Below are positions 19,899-28,074 of a stretch of 59,580 bases of DNA, one piece after another. Where the stretch lies: contig JAQEDJ010000008.1 of assembly GCA_027669525.1 (NCBI GenBank), positions 1 to 59,580 of the forward strand, in the 5' to 3' direction. Origin of the DNA: Coriobacteriaceae bacterium AM48-5. GTDB lineage: Bacteria > Actinomycetota > Coriobacteriia > Coriobacteriales > Coriobacteriaceae. The notes under the pieces are model-generated. The model did not search any database. It was not told the origin of the DNA and worked only from the letters and a program-made list of their open reading frames with translations. The translations under genes were made by a program, and so were the position numbers. Position 1 is the first letter of the stretch. Every line of letters starts with the position of its first letter.

Positions 19899-21220
19899 TC
19901 GACACCGAGCACGTTAAATGCGACACCTGCACTGCCCCCGAGCCCATGGAGCTCGACGCCAGCGACGAGGCTTCGCGCGGCTGGCCCACCGTGGACATCG
20001 AGACCAACCCCTACAAGGGCCAGTTCCCGCTGTTCCAGCAGCACCCCGAGATCGCCTTCCTCGATAGCGCCGCCACCGCGCAGCGCCCTGCCTGTGTGCT
20101 CGACGCCGAGCGCGACTTCTACCAGCGCATGAACGCCAACCCCCTGCGCGGCCTGTACTCGCTGTCCGTCGAGGCCACCGACGCCATCGCGAAGGTCCGC
20201 CAGCAGATCGCTGACCTCATCGGCGCCTCACAGGCCAACGAGGTCGTCTTCACCCGCAACACGAGCGAGTCGCTCAACCTGGTCGCTAAGAGCTTTGCGC
20301 CCACAGTGCTCGAACCGGGCGACGAGGTCGTCATCACCATTATGGAGCACCACTCCAACCTGATTCCGTGGCAGCAGGTCTGCCGCGAGACCGGCGCCAA
20401 GCTCGTCTACCTCTACCCCACCAAGACCGGCCAGCTCACCACCGAGGAGGTTCTTGCCAAGGTGGGTCCCAAGACCAAGATCCTAGCCGTGGGACAGGTC
20501 TCCAACGTGCTGGGCGTCGAGAACCCGGTCAAGAACCTCGGCAAACTCGTGCACAAGTACGGCGGCTACCTGGTCGTCGACGGCGCGCAGTCGCTGCCGC
20601 ACATGCCGGTCGATGTGGCCGACCTGGGCGCCGACTTCTTTGCCTTTAGTGCGCACAAGGCCATGGGCCCCATGGGCATCGGCGTGCTGTGGGGCAAGAT
20701 GGACCTGCTCAACGCCATGCCGCCCATGCTTACCGGCGGCGAGATGATCGATTCGGTCACCGAGCAGGACGCTGTCTGGGCGCCCGTCCCCGAGAAATTC
20801 GAGGCCGGCACGCAGGACGCCGCCGGCATCTTCGCCACGGGCGCCGCACTCGATTACCTGGTCAACACGGTGGGTTACGAGAACATCCAGGCACGCGAGC
20901 AGGCACTCGTCCACTACCTGATGGGCGAGCTCATGCAGCTCGACTTTGTCCAGATCATCGGCTCGATCTACTGGGACAACCACCACGGCGTCGTCAGCTT
21001 TAACGTTAAGGGTATCCACCCGCACGATGTCGCGAGCATCATGGACATGGACGGCGTTTGCATCCGCGCCGGTCACCACTGCGCGCAGCCGCTGCTCACC
21101 TGGCTTGGCGTCGAGAACCTTGCCTGCTGCCGCGCCAGCGTGGCCTTCTACAACGACAAGGCCGATATCGACAAGTTCATCGCCGGCCTGCATCACGTTT
21201 GGAGCACGTTCAATGGGTAA
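19895..21220 (+). CDS. sufS: SufS, group II cysteine desulfurase
   Basis: A PLP enzyme of 441 residues that releases sulfur from cysteine as an enzyme-bound persulfide. The pyridoxal Lys is K255 in FSAHKAMGPMG. The catalytic Cys is C396 in RAGHHCAQPLL, and the following CCRASVAFYN is also typical. The protein has an extra N-terminal segment of about 40 residues carrying a CDTC motif (C9, C12) before the usual start of homology at FPLF; its role is unknown. It overlaps sufD by four bases and sufU by eight. Confidence 0.96.
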   Translation: MIDTEHVKCDTCTAPEPMELDASDEASRGWPTVDIETNPYKGQFPLFQQHPEIAFLDSAATAQRPACVLDAERDFYQRMNANPLRGLYSLSVEATDAIAKVRQQIADLIGASQANEVVFTRNTSESLNLVAKSFAPTVLEPGDEVVITIMEHHSNLIPWQQVCRETGAKLVYLYPTKTGQLTTEEVLAKVGPKTKILAVGQVSNVLGVENPVKNLGKLVHKYGGYLVVDGAQSLPHMPVDVADLGADFFAFSAHKAMGPMGIGVLWGKMDLLNAMPPMLTGGEMIDSVTEQDAVWAPVPEKFEAGTQDAAGIFATGAALDYLVNTVGYENIQAREQALVHYLMGELMQLDFVQIIGSIYWDNHHGVVSFNVKGIHPHDVASIMDMDGVCIRAGHHCAQPLLTWLGVENLACCRASVAFYNDKADIDKFIAGLHHVWSTFNG

Positions 21221-21647
21221 TCTGTACACCTCCACCACGTTTATGGAGCACAACTCGCACCCCGACTACAAGTACGAGATGGACGCCCCCACGCACGAGC
21301 ACGACGGCATCAACCCCAGCTGCGGAGACGAGCTCACCTTGCAGCTACGTGTCGAGAACAACGTGATCGAGGAGGCCTCCTTTACCGGCCACGGCTGCGC
21401 CATCAGCCAGGCAAGCGCCGACATCATGGCCGACCTCATCACCGGCGAGACCGTCGAGGAAGCTCGCCACCTGGCAGAGCTCTTCCTCGCCATGATCCGC
21501 GGCGAGAAGCTCTCCGAGGAGGACCTGGAAGACCTGGACGAAGCCGCCCAGCTCCAGGACATCTCGCACATGCCCGCCCGCGTCAAGTGCGCCGAGCTCG
21601 CCTGGCGCACCCTCGACGGCATGCTCACGGGACAAAATAATCAGTAG
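21213..21647 (+). CDS. sufU: SufU, zinc-dependent sulfur acceptor
   Basis: A 144-residue SufU-type protein that takes sulfur from SufS. The start at 21213 (MGNLYTSTTFMEHNSHPDYK) lies eight bases inside sufS. The zinc/sulfur ligands are in NPSCGDEL, GHGCAISQAS and ARVKCAELAW, the expected Cys-Asp-Cys-Cys arrangement with the SufU insertion before the third Cys. It ends the suf operon. Confidence 0.95.
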   Translation: MGNLYTSTTFMEHNSHPDYKYEMDAPTHEHDGINPSCGDELTLQLRVENNVIEEASFTGHGCAISQASADIMADLITGETVEEARHLAELFLAMIRGEKLSEEDLEDLDEAAQLQDISHMPARVKCAELAWRTLDGMLTGQNNQ

Positions 21648-21667
21648 TATTTGTCCCAAATCTTAAG
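21629..21667. repeat. GGGACAAA/TTTGTCCC inverted repeat at the suf operon end
   Basis: GGGACAAA (21629-21636) and TTTGTCCC (21650-21657) form an eight-base inverted repeat that includes the sufU stop codon. The right half continues as TTTGTCCCAAATCTTAAG, closely matching TTTGTCCCATTTCTTAAG upstream of sufC. Confidence 0.5.
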
Positions 21668-21674
21668 AATTTTG

Positions 21675-21714
21675 TTGGCCGAATCGCTTGACAAGAGTGG
21701 TTCGGCCATTTTCT
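21675..21714 (+). terminator. Rho-independent terminator of the suf operon
   Basis: GGCCGAA at 21677-21683 pairs with TTCGGCC at 21701-21707, followed by ATTTTCTATT. It lies between the convergent sufU and transposase genes and may serve both. Confidence 0.65.
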
Positions 21715-22513
21715 ATTCCGAGCCCTCAGCCTGAGCATTCACCCGCGCATAAGCGCGCACGATACGAGAGACGGTACTCTTGCTGATTCCCGTATACCGT
21801 TCGATCTCGCGCACCGTGTAGCCGCCATCGTGCAGGGCGAAAATGATTCCGTCTCGCCGCGAGGGTGCTACGGTCTTGAGTTTGTTGAGCGGCACACCCA
21901 GGCGCTTCGCCATCTTGTCGGCAAACGCACGCCGCTCCCACTCTGTCTCATCCATATCATGAATCACCGGATCGGAACCATCGGGCATTGACAGAGAATA
22001 ATCCAGAAACCCCCTGACAGACTCAAAGAGCTCGAGCACACAAGAAGGGTCCGAAAATCCCCTCGTCATATCGTTGTCATACGCTCGCAGATACTCGGCA
22101 AAGCTGCTCCACGGATAGCGCTCGATCAGGGCGATACCCGCCTCCTGCGGATTAGCATGAACATAGCGAATGGCGGCCATTAGATAACGGTCGGTATCGA
22201 GCGAGCGCCGGTCAAAACGGTTCTGGAACAGATGGCCCGTGCGCCCCGTGCGTTTATTGAACCGACGAGCGTACGTCAAAAGCAGTCGTTGCATCGCCGC
22301 GCTCATCGTGTCCTCATAATCCGAGAGTACCAGATCCACGTGATTGCCCATAAGGCACCAGGCGATAACCGTCACGCCCGCCTCGCGGCAGCACTCGCGC
22401 ATCAGCTCCAAAAACTCCCACCGGTCTTCATCGCCCTCAAAGATGAGCTGCTTGCCCGTACCGCGGGCACAAACATGGTAAAAGCCGGTAACCGTTCTCC
22501 AAACGCGCTGCAT
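21713..22513 (-). CDS. REP-associated Y1 (IS200-like) transposase, RAYT type
   Basis: A 266-residue protein. The start at 22513 (MQRVWRTVTGFYHVCARG) has AAGGGAG upstream. The N-terminal Y1 domain shows FYHVCARGTGKQLIFEGDED, CLMGNHVDLVLSDYED and the catalytic-Tyr helix YLMAAIRYVHANPQEAG. A C-terminal helix-turn-helix reads GYTVREIERYTGISKSTVSRIV. RAYTs are single-copy relatives of IS200/IS605 transposases tied to palindromic REP elements. The usual HUH metal motif (H-x-H) reads H-V-D here, so activity is uncertain. Seven REP-like palindromes lie in the right half of this window. Confidence 0.85.
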   Translation of the reverse strand: MQRVWRTVTGFYHVCARGTGKQLIFEGDEDRWEFLELMRECCREAGVTVIAWCLMGNHVDLVLSDYEDTMSAAMQRLLLTYARRFNKRTGRTGHLFQNRFDRRSLDTDRYLMAAIRYVHANPQEAGIALIERYPWSSFAEYLRAYDNDMTRGFSDPSCVLELFESVRGFLDYSLSMPDGSDPVIHDMDETEWERRAFADKMAKRLGVPLNKLKTVAPSRRDGIIFALHDGGYTVREIERYTGISKSTVSRIVRAYARVNAQAEGSE

Positions 22514-22800
22514 GGCGCTCCCTTCGCCTGGATCTGCTTGCCATCCAATACAACACGATTGAAGCGTGCCACCAAAACATTCACGCAAAACAATACATTC
22601 GCGCGGCCAAAGGCAATAAACAGGCGGCGAACGGCACCGTTGCAACAGGTCAGCCCCTGCAACGCTTACAAGAGCTGACCAAAAGCTTGCCCAAGACGAA
22701 CCCCCTCTACAAAAGTTCACGACCACAGAATATAGAGTTAAACCGTTTCAATTAAAACTTCCGGACTTCTCGCTACGAAAACTGAGCCGTTCGCCGAATA

Positions 22801-22916
22801 TTCCGTGCATTTCGCGGTATTATAGGGGCTGCATGTCATGTCCCTTTCGAAGGGTCGCCCGGCAATCGCCAGCCACGACCCCCAGACGGGACGCCAACAC
22901 GATAGAGAGGAGAGGC
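22801..22916 (+). promoter_or_regulatory. Structured leader before the scaffold/GGGtGRT operon
   Basis: Nested pairing is visible: GTCCC (22840-22844) with GGGAC (22888-22892), enclosing GGGTCG (22852-22857) with CGACCC (22876-22881). A competing hairpin CCCTTTCGAAGGG lies at 22842-22854, and a TATTATAGG block lies just upstream. The AGAGGAGAGG ribosome site follows. It may be a cis-regulatory RNA; I cannot assign it to a known riboswitch class. Confidence 0.35.
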
Positions 22917-23650
22917 ATGCAGTACTCACAGGAAGTGGAGAACATGTGCCCCGTTGCCAAGGGTGCATACCACGGCCCCGCACCCATCCCCGAGGAGGGC
23001 AAGTGGGTCCAGGCTAAGGAGATTTCCGACATCTCCGGTCTTACGCACGGTGTGGGTTGGTGCGCACCTCAGCAGGGCGCCTGCAGCTCACGCTGAACGT
23101 CAAGGACGGCATCATCGAGGAGGCCCTCGTTGAGACCATCGGCTGCTCGGGCATGACCCACTCTGCCGCCATGGCTTCCGAGATCCTTCCCGGTAAGACC
23201 ATCCTCGAGGCCCTCAACACCGACCTCGTCTGCGACGCCATCAACGTTGCTATGCGCGAGATCTTCCTGCAGATCGTTTACGGCCGCAGCCAGACCGCGT
23301 TCTCCGAGGGCGGCCTGCCCGTGGGCGCCTCCCTCGACGACCTCGGCAAGGGCCTTCGCTCTCAGGTCGGCACCATGTTCGGCACCAAGGCCAAGGGCGC
23401 TCGTTACCTCGAGCTCGCTCAGGGCTACGTCACCCGCATGGCTCTCAACGACAAGAACGAGATCATCGCATTCGAGTTCCTGAACCTCGGCAAGTTCACC
23501 GACGCCGTCAAGGCCGGCAAGACCCCCGAGGAGGCCATCGCTGGCGCTATGGGCCACTATGGTCAGTGGGAGAACGCTGCCAAGTACATCGACCCGCGCA
23601 CCGACGAGGAGACTCACTCCGTCGCCAGCGTGTTCCCGGTTCACGAGTAG
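22917..23650 (+). CDS. NifU/IscU-like iron-sulfur scaffold protein paired with GGGtGRT (one frameshift)
   Basis: The start at 22917 (MQYSQEVENMCPVAKGAYHG) has a strong GAGAGGAGAGG site. The first frame ends after GWCAPQQGAC because one A is missing near 23084; TGCAAGCTCACG restores GACKLTLNVKDGIIEEALVETIGCSGMTHSAAM. The Cys residues in GWCAP, GAC and GCSGM resemble the ligand positions of NifU_N/IscU scaffolds, and the fold continues through ILEALNTDLVCDAIN. A C-terminal part of about 100 residues extends beyond a minimal IscU. It is always paired, as here, with a GGGtGRT gene, but the cluster's target is unknown. Codon bias is strong, suggesting high expression. Confidence 0.8.
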
Positions 23651-23668
23651 AAAGGGAGGGAAATAACT

Positions 23669-24673
23669 ATGACTGTTACGTTCGAAGGTTACGAGCGCCG
23701 CGCTGACAAGATCAACAAGTGCCTCGCCGACAACGGCATCGCCTCCCTCGAGGAAGCTCTGCAGATCTGCACCGACAAGGGCTTCAACCCGCGTGAGATC
23801 GTCAACAACACCCAGTCCATCGCCTTCCAGAACGCCGAGTGGGCCTACACCCTCGGTTGCGCTCTCGCTGTCAAGCGTGGCGCCAAGACCGCTTCTGAGG
23901 CTGCCGCCATCATCGGCGAGGGCATCCAGGCCTTCACCGTTCCCGGCTCCGTTGCCGAGGACCGCAAGGTCGGTCTGGGCCACGGCAACCTGGGCGCTAT
24001 GCTGCTCTCCGATGACACCGAGTGCTTCGCCTTCCTGGCTGGCCACGAGTCCTTCGCTGCCGCTGAGGGCGCTATCGGCCTGGCTCTGAACGCCAACAAG
24101 GCTCGCAAGAAGCCGCTGCGCGTTATCCTCAACGGTCTGGGCAAGGACGCCGCTCAGATCATCGCCCGCATCAACGGCTTCACCTACGTGAAGACCCAGT
24201 TCGACTACTACACGGGCGAGCTCAAGGTCGTCGAGACCATCCCCTACTCCGATGGTCCCCGCGCTGCCGTTAACTGCTACGGTTCCGACGACGTCCGCGA
24301 GGGCGTTGCCATCATGTGGCACGAGAACGTTGACATCTCGATCACCGGTAACTCCACCAACCCCACGCGCTTCCAGCACCCCGTCGCTGGCACCTACAAG
24401 AAGGAGCGCCTCGAGGCTGGCAAGAAGTACTTCTCCGTCGCTTCTGGTGGCGGCACTGGCCGTACCCTGCACCCGGACAACATGGGCGCCGGCCCTGCCT
24501 CTTACGGCATGACCGACACCATGGGCCGCATGCACTCCGACGCCCAGTTCGCCGGTTCTTCCTCCGTGCCTGCGCACGTCGACATGATGGGTCTCATCGG
24601 CATGGGCAATAACCCCATGGTCGGTGCCACCGTCGCCTGCGCTGTCGCCGTCGAGGAGGCCCTCAAGGCCTAG
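23669..24673 (+). CDS. GGGtGRT-family protein
   Basis: A 334-residue protein carrying the family's signature SGGGTGRTLHPDNMGAGPAS at about residues 268-287, then MTDTMGRMHSDAQFAGSSSV and PAHVDMMGLIGMGNNPMVGA. These are nearly invariant blocks of PF14057. The start at 23669 follows AGGGAGGG. The function of the family is not established; its conserved link with a NifU-like protein suggests an Fe-S or metal-related role. It lies 18 bases after the scaffold gene and ends before a strong terminator, so the two form an operon. Codon bias is very strong. Confidence 0.92.
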   Translation: MTVTFEGYERRADKINKCLADNGIASLEEALQICTDKGFNPREIVNNTQSIAFQNAEWAYTLGCALAVKRGAKTASEAAAIIGEGIQAFTVPGSVAEDRKVGLGHGNLGAMLLSDDTECFAFLAGHESFAAAEGAIGLALNANKARKKPLRVILNGLGKDAAQIIARINGFTYVKTQFDYYTGELKVVETIPYSDGPRAAVNCYGSDDVREGVAIMWHENVDISITGNSTNPTRFQHPVAGTYKKERLEAGKKYFSVASGGGTGRTLHPDNMGAGPASYGMTDTMGRMHSDAQFAGSSSVPAHVDMMGLIGMGNNPMVGATVACAVAVEEALKA

Positions 24674-24708
24674 TCGCGCCCGCGCGATGCTCACATAGTT
24701 GAGCTTTG

Positions 24709-24742
24709 GAGCCGCTACCTTTCGGGGTAGCGGCTCTTTTTG
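24709..24742 (+). terminator. Rho-independent terminator after GGGtGRT gene
   Basis: GAGCCGCTACC (24709-24719) pairs with GGTAGCGGCTC (24726-24736), followed by five T residues. Confidence 0.9.
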
Positions 24743-24929
24743 TTTACGCTGTCGCAGGGCAGCTAATGCCGATATATCAGTTGGGGCGAAATACGAGATG
24801 TGATGAGACGGAGCGTCAGAACGTCCATGACGCCCACCTGCCATATTTGCCCTTTACCGATTTGCCGAGTCTTTGCGGCCCCATTGCCGATCACCCATGC
24901 GACAATGCGCCGGACGAGAAAGGAATCCG

Positions 24930-26454
24930 ATGGAATCGACTGATGTACTGGTAATTGGATCTGGCATTGCGGGCCTTTGCGCCGCCATCGAAGCGGCACG
25001 CACGGCGCAACCGTCGCTGTGGCAAGCGCCGGCAAGACTATGAGTGGATCGAGCTTCTTCCCCGGAACCTGGGGCCTGGGGCTTATCGGACCCGTTAGCG
25101 AAGACGACGAACAAGACCTCATCGATACCATCCAGACCGTTGGTGGCGGCGTTGCCGACCCCGAACTCGTCCAGACGTTCGTCCACGGCATTCCCCAGGC
25201 AATTAAATGGCTCGAGCAAGACTTGGGCGTTGAGCTTCAGCGTCCGCAAAGCGCCGAAAGCGCTCAGCAAAAGCAGTTTATCCCCTGCTTTGACCACAAG
25301 ACGCGCATGTGGCGCGGCCTCACCCGCAAGCCCCTTGAGGACGCTCTGACGACCCGGATCGAGTCGCTCGGCATTCGCCTGCTCCCCCGCCATGAGCTTA
25401 TCGACCTTGTTGAAGATACGGACGGAAAGATTGTCGGCGCCACGCTCTACGACCGGACAAACGAGCGTCTCGTGCCTATGGCAGTCAAGGCCACTATCAT
25501 CGCTGCGGGCGGCACGGGTGGCCTGTTCGAGCGCAGCCTCACTTCCGCCGACGTGCTCAGCTCATCACAGGCTATCGCGCTGGCGCACGGTGCGTCCCTT
25601 ACTAATATAGAGTTCATGCAGATGATGCCCGGCTTTATAGAGCCCAAGCGAAACCTTGTTTTTAACGAGAAGACCTGGCGCTACGTCAAGTTCGACCAGC
25701 CGGTCGATAACGCCGACGATAAGCTCGACGATCTGCTCGAGCAACGCTCCGGATATGGTCCCTTCACTTCGCGTCTGGATTCTCGCGCTATCGACCTAGC
25801 CATCGACCAAGCGGGAGCCGAAGGCCTGGCGCTCCACTACGATTTCCCCCGCGAGGATGTCCCAGAGTTTGTGCAGACCTTTGCCACCTGGCTGCAAGAC
25901 GAGCACGGCATCGCCCCGACTGACGAGATGCGCGTTGCGATGTATGCCCACGCCGCTAACGGCGGTATCAAGATCGACATGACCGCGTACACGGGCGTTG
26001 AGGGCCTCTACGCCTGCGGTGAGGCAACAGGCGGCATGCACGGCGCCGACCGCATCGGCGGCTTGTCAAGCGCCAACGGCATCGTGTTTGGGCGCATCGC
26101 GGGCGCATCGGCAGCCCTTGCAGCGCAGAAAGAGCCTGAGACAGCCTGAAGGCGGATATCGCCCTCCCCCAGCATGGCATAGCTACAACAGATGCCGAAC
26201 GCCTGACACACAGCCTTAAGCACACGATGAGCACCTATTGTATGATCAACAGGACCGAAGCAGGTCTATCCAAGGCTCTGCAACAGCTTGAAAGCCTGCA
26301 AGACGAGGCAACGGCGCTGAGCAAGCCACACGCCAATGACAGCGAAATCGCAGCCCTCGCCCGCTTGCAATCGCAGATTCAGCTGGCAACCGAGATGGTC
26401 AAAGCCATGCGCAGACGGACCAAAAGCATGGGTTCGCACTATCGAGCGGACTAA
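24930..26454 (+). CDS. L-aspartate oxidase / fumarate reductase-type flavoprotein (two frameshifts)
   Basis: The start at 24930 follows AGAAAGGAATCCG. The FAD-binding VLVIGSGIAGLCAAIEAAR is separated by a missing C near 25001 from GATVAVASAGKTMSGSSFFPGTWGLGL. The middle contains EFMQMMPGF, and ADRIGGLSSANGIVFGRIAG is the FAD-binding block of the NadB/FrdA family. A second missing base near 26142 leads to a C-terminal helical domain (NRTEAGLSKALQQLESL) ending in RRRTKSMGSHYRAD, which resembles the NadB ending. The repaired length is about 508 residues, normal for NadB. With no nadA or nadC nearby, I cannot tell an L-aspartate oxidase from another FAD oxidoreductase. Confidence 0.75.
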
Positions 26455-26495
26455 GCTGAGCATCCCTCTAGAGCAGAACACAACTTCTCGATATT

Positions 26496-26533
26496 AATGG
26501 GTCCCGTGAGCTCAAAGCGACACGGGGCCCATT
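26496..26533 (+). terminator. Hairpin downstream of the flavoprotein gene
   Basis: ATGGGTCCCGTG pairs with CACGGGGCCCAT around a 12-base loop. There is no clear T-run, so it may be a weak or Rho-assisted terminator. Confidence 0.45.
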
Positions 26534-26615
26534 CGTGTCCGCGCGGGCAAATATACTCATTCTGAATACGGAGTCAGCATAGTCTACGTAGACAAACGAA
26601 CAGAAAGGAAGAGAT

Positions 26616-27476
26616 ATGGACAGCAGGGATATCGAGAAATGGCGTGTCGAACTTGACAGCTACGCCCATGTAGAAGACGGCGTTGAGTATTGGCTCGCAC
26701 GCGATTTAATGGAGCCCCTCGGATACACCCAATGGCGTAATTTTGAGACTGCGGTTAAGAGATCCATGGCATCGTGCGACACCAATAAAATGCCTGTTGC
26801 CGCCCATTTTGCTGAGGCCAGCAAAATGGTAGATGCCGGCATCGCCAAACGAGCCGTAAAAGACTACAGCTGACACGCTACGCATGCTATTTAATCGCCC
26901 AAAACGGAGACCCAAACAAGCCCGAAATCGCGCTCGCACAGGCGTACTTCGCCGTGCAGACGCGCCGCCAAGAGCTCATAGAGCAGCGCTTCGCAGAGAT
27001 TCAGCGCTTGCAGGCGCGCCACTCGCTATCTGATTCAGAGAAACAGCTCTCGGGTATTGCGTTCAAACGCGGCGTGGACTCCAAAGGATTCGCAATCATC
27101 AAGTCGAAGGGCGATGAAGCGTTATTCGGCGGCAGAAGCACGGCGGAAATGAAGCAACAGCTCGGCGTATCCAAGAGCTCGGCATTGGCGGACAGGCTAG
27201 CCGATGTTCTCATCAAAGCAAAGGACCTTACGAACTCGATGACGACCTTCAACGCCGAGGAACACGACCTGTACGGTCTGGACCAGATCAAGCAAGAGCA
27301 CGTCGAGAACAACACAAGCGTGCGTGGCAGCCTCATCGACCGCGGAATTGTCCCCGAGAACCTGCCACCTGCCGAGGATACAAAAAAAGCTCGAGCGTCG
27401 CGTGAAGGCAGACGAGAAGAAACTCAAGGAAGGTACTGACGGTTTTACCGATCCCCAGGGTAGACTCGATCTGTGA
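26616..27476 (+). CDS. dinD: DinD-like DNA-damage-inducible protein (two frameshifts)
   Basis: The start at 26616 ([20 protein letters not shown]) follows AGAAAGGAAGAG. The N-terminal Bro-N-like/DinD region [23 protein letters not shown] leads to a missing A near 26868 (TACAGCTG for TACAAGCTG). Then [35 protein letters not shown] and [21 protein letters not shown] follow, all DinD hallmarks. A seven-A run at 27382-27388 carries an extra base (or lacks two); correcting it gives a charged tail ending DPQGRLDL at 27476. DinD is LexA-regulated in E. coli and inhibits RecA filaments; no LexA box was identified here. Confidence 0.85.
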
Positions 27477-27514
27477 AAGCGGCCGTGCCTTCGGTTCGAC
27501 CGCATGCGAGGTTA

Positions 27515-27548
27515 ACAAAAAAGCGACCAGCCTAAGCCAGTCGCTTTA
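27515..27548 (-). terminator. Second (distal) terminator of the tRNA operon
   Basis: Read leftward, AAAGCGAC pairs with GTCGCTTT-type sequence around CTGGCTTAGGCTG, followed by a T-run. It is part of the duplicated block. Confidence 0.6.
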
Positions 27549-27693
27549 ACATACTTTGGGTGGGCCGTCAGGGGGTCAGCCTGCTTTGCAGGCGGCCGCT
27601 TCGGCGCTTTGCGCCTTGCGCGCTGCGCTGGTAAATGCTTACGCATTTCCTCAGCTCCGCGCCCTTTCGGGTTCGACCCCATGCGAGGTCAAC

Positions 27694-27726
27694 AAAAAAG
27701 ACGGCCAACCGAAGTTGACCGTCTTA
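27694..27726 (-). terminator. Terminator of the tRNA-His/tRNA-Lys operon
   Basis: Read leftward, AAGACGGTCAAC pairs with GTTGGCCGTCTT around TTCG, with a following T-run. It lies immediately after tRNA-Lys. Confidence 0.85.
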
Positions 27727-27734
27727 ACAATCTT

Positions 27735-27810
27735 TGGTGGGCCGTCAGGGGGTCGAACCCTGGACCTTGGGATTAAGAGTCCCCTGCTCTACCAACTGAG
27801 CTAACGACCC
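27735..27810 (-). tRNA. tRNA-Lys (CTT)
   Basis: A 76-nt cloverleaf with encoded CCA. The acceptor GGGTCGT pairs with ACGGCCC, the D-arm is AGCTCAGTTGGTAGAGC, the anticodon loop CTCTTAA gives CTT, and the T-loop is GGTTCGACC. It is transcribed leftward after tRNA-His, 22 bases away. Confidence 0.95.
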
Positions 27811-27832
27811 GATATCAACACGAAGCAAGAAC

Positions 27833-27910
27833 TGGGGTGGGTAAAGGGACTCGAACCCTCGACCTACGGGACCACAACCCGTCGCTCTAGCCAACTGAGC
27901 TACACCCACC
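27833..27910 (-). tRNA. tRNA-His (GTG)
   Basis: The cloverleaf has the encoded extra 5' G (G-1) characteristic of tRNA-His, acceptor GTGGGTG, anticodon loop TTGTGGT giving GTG, T-arm GGTTCGAGTCC and encoded CCA. Confidence 0.95.
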
Positions 27911-28074
27911 GTGTCCTGTGCGCTTCGCGCTCGACTATTATTGCAAGGAACGCCACGCGATGCAAGCCCCAATTTTCAAGAATTTGAAAAGAGTTTTTCG
28001 AGCGCGTTTCGAGCAATTCCCACCGGTTTCATAGGAGTAAACTTGCCCCACTGCAAATGCTCGAAAGGACAAGC

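Larger units (their letters stand above)
27484..27757. repeat. Diverged tandem duplication of terminator plus tRNA-Lys 3' end
   Basis: Two similar blocks, about 27488-27577 and 27664-27754, each contain GGTTCGACC..CATGCGAGG, then AACAAAAAA with a terminator hairpin, then ACTTTGG or TCTTTGG and TGGGCCGTCAGGGGGTC. The second block runs into the intact tRNA-Lys gene; the first ends in GC-rich non-tRNA sequence. The 17-base tRNA 3'-end copy is at 27561-27577 and the original at 27738-27754. It is probably a scar of recombination or integration at the tRNA. Confidence 0.6.

Noticed and set aside
22801..22916. Known SAM-type riboswitch before the scaffold gene
   Set aside because: Some stems and a CCGGCAA string look similar, but the conserved core could not be matched; kept only as an unassigned structured leader.
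23069..24844. 591-residue minus-strand frame over the scaffold/GGGtGRT genes
   Set aside because: Antisense shadow of strongly codon-biased genes; the plus-strand proteins carry clear family signatures.
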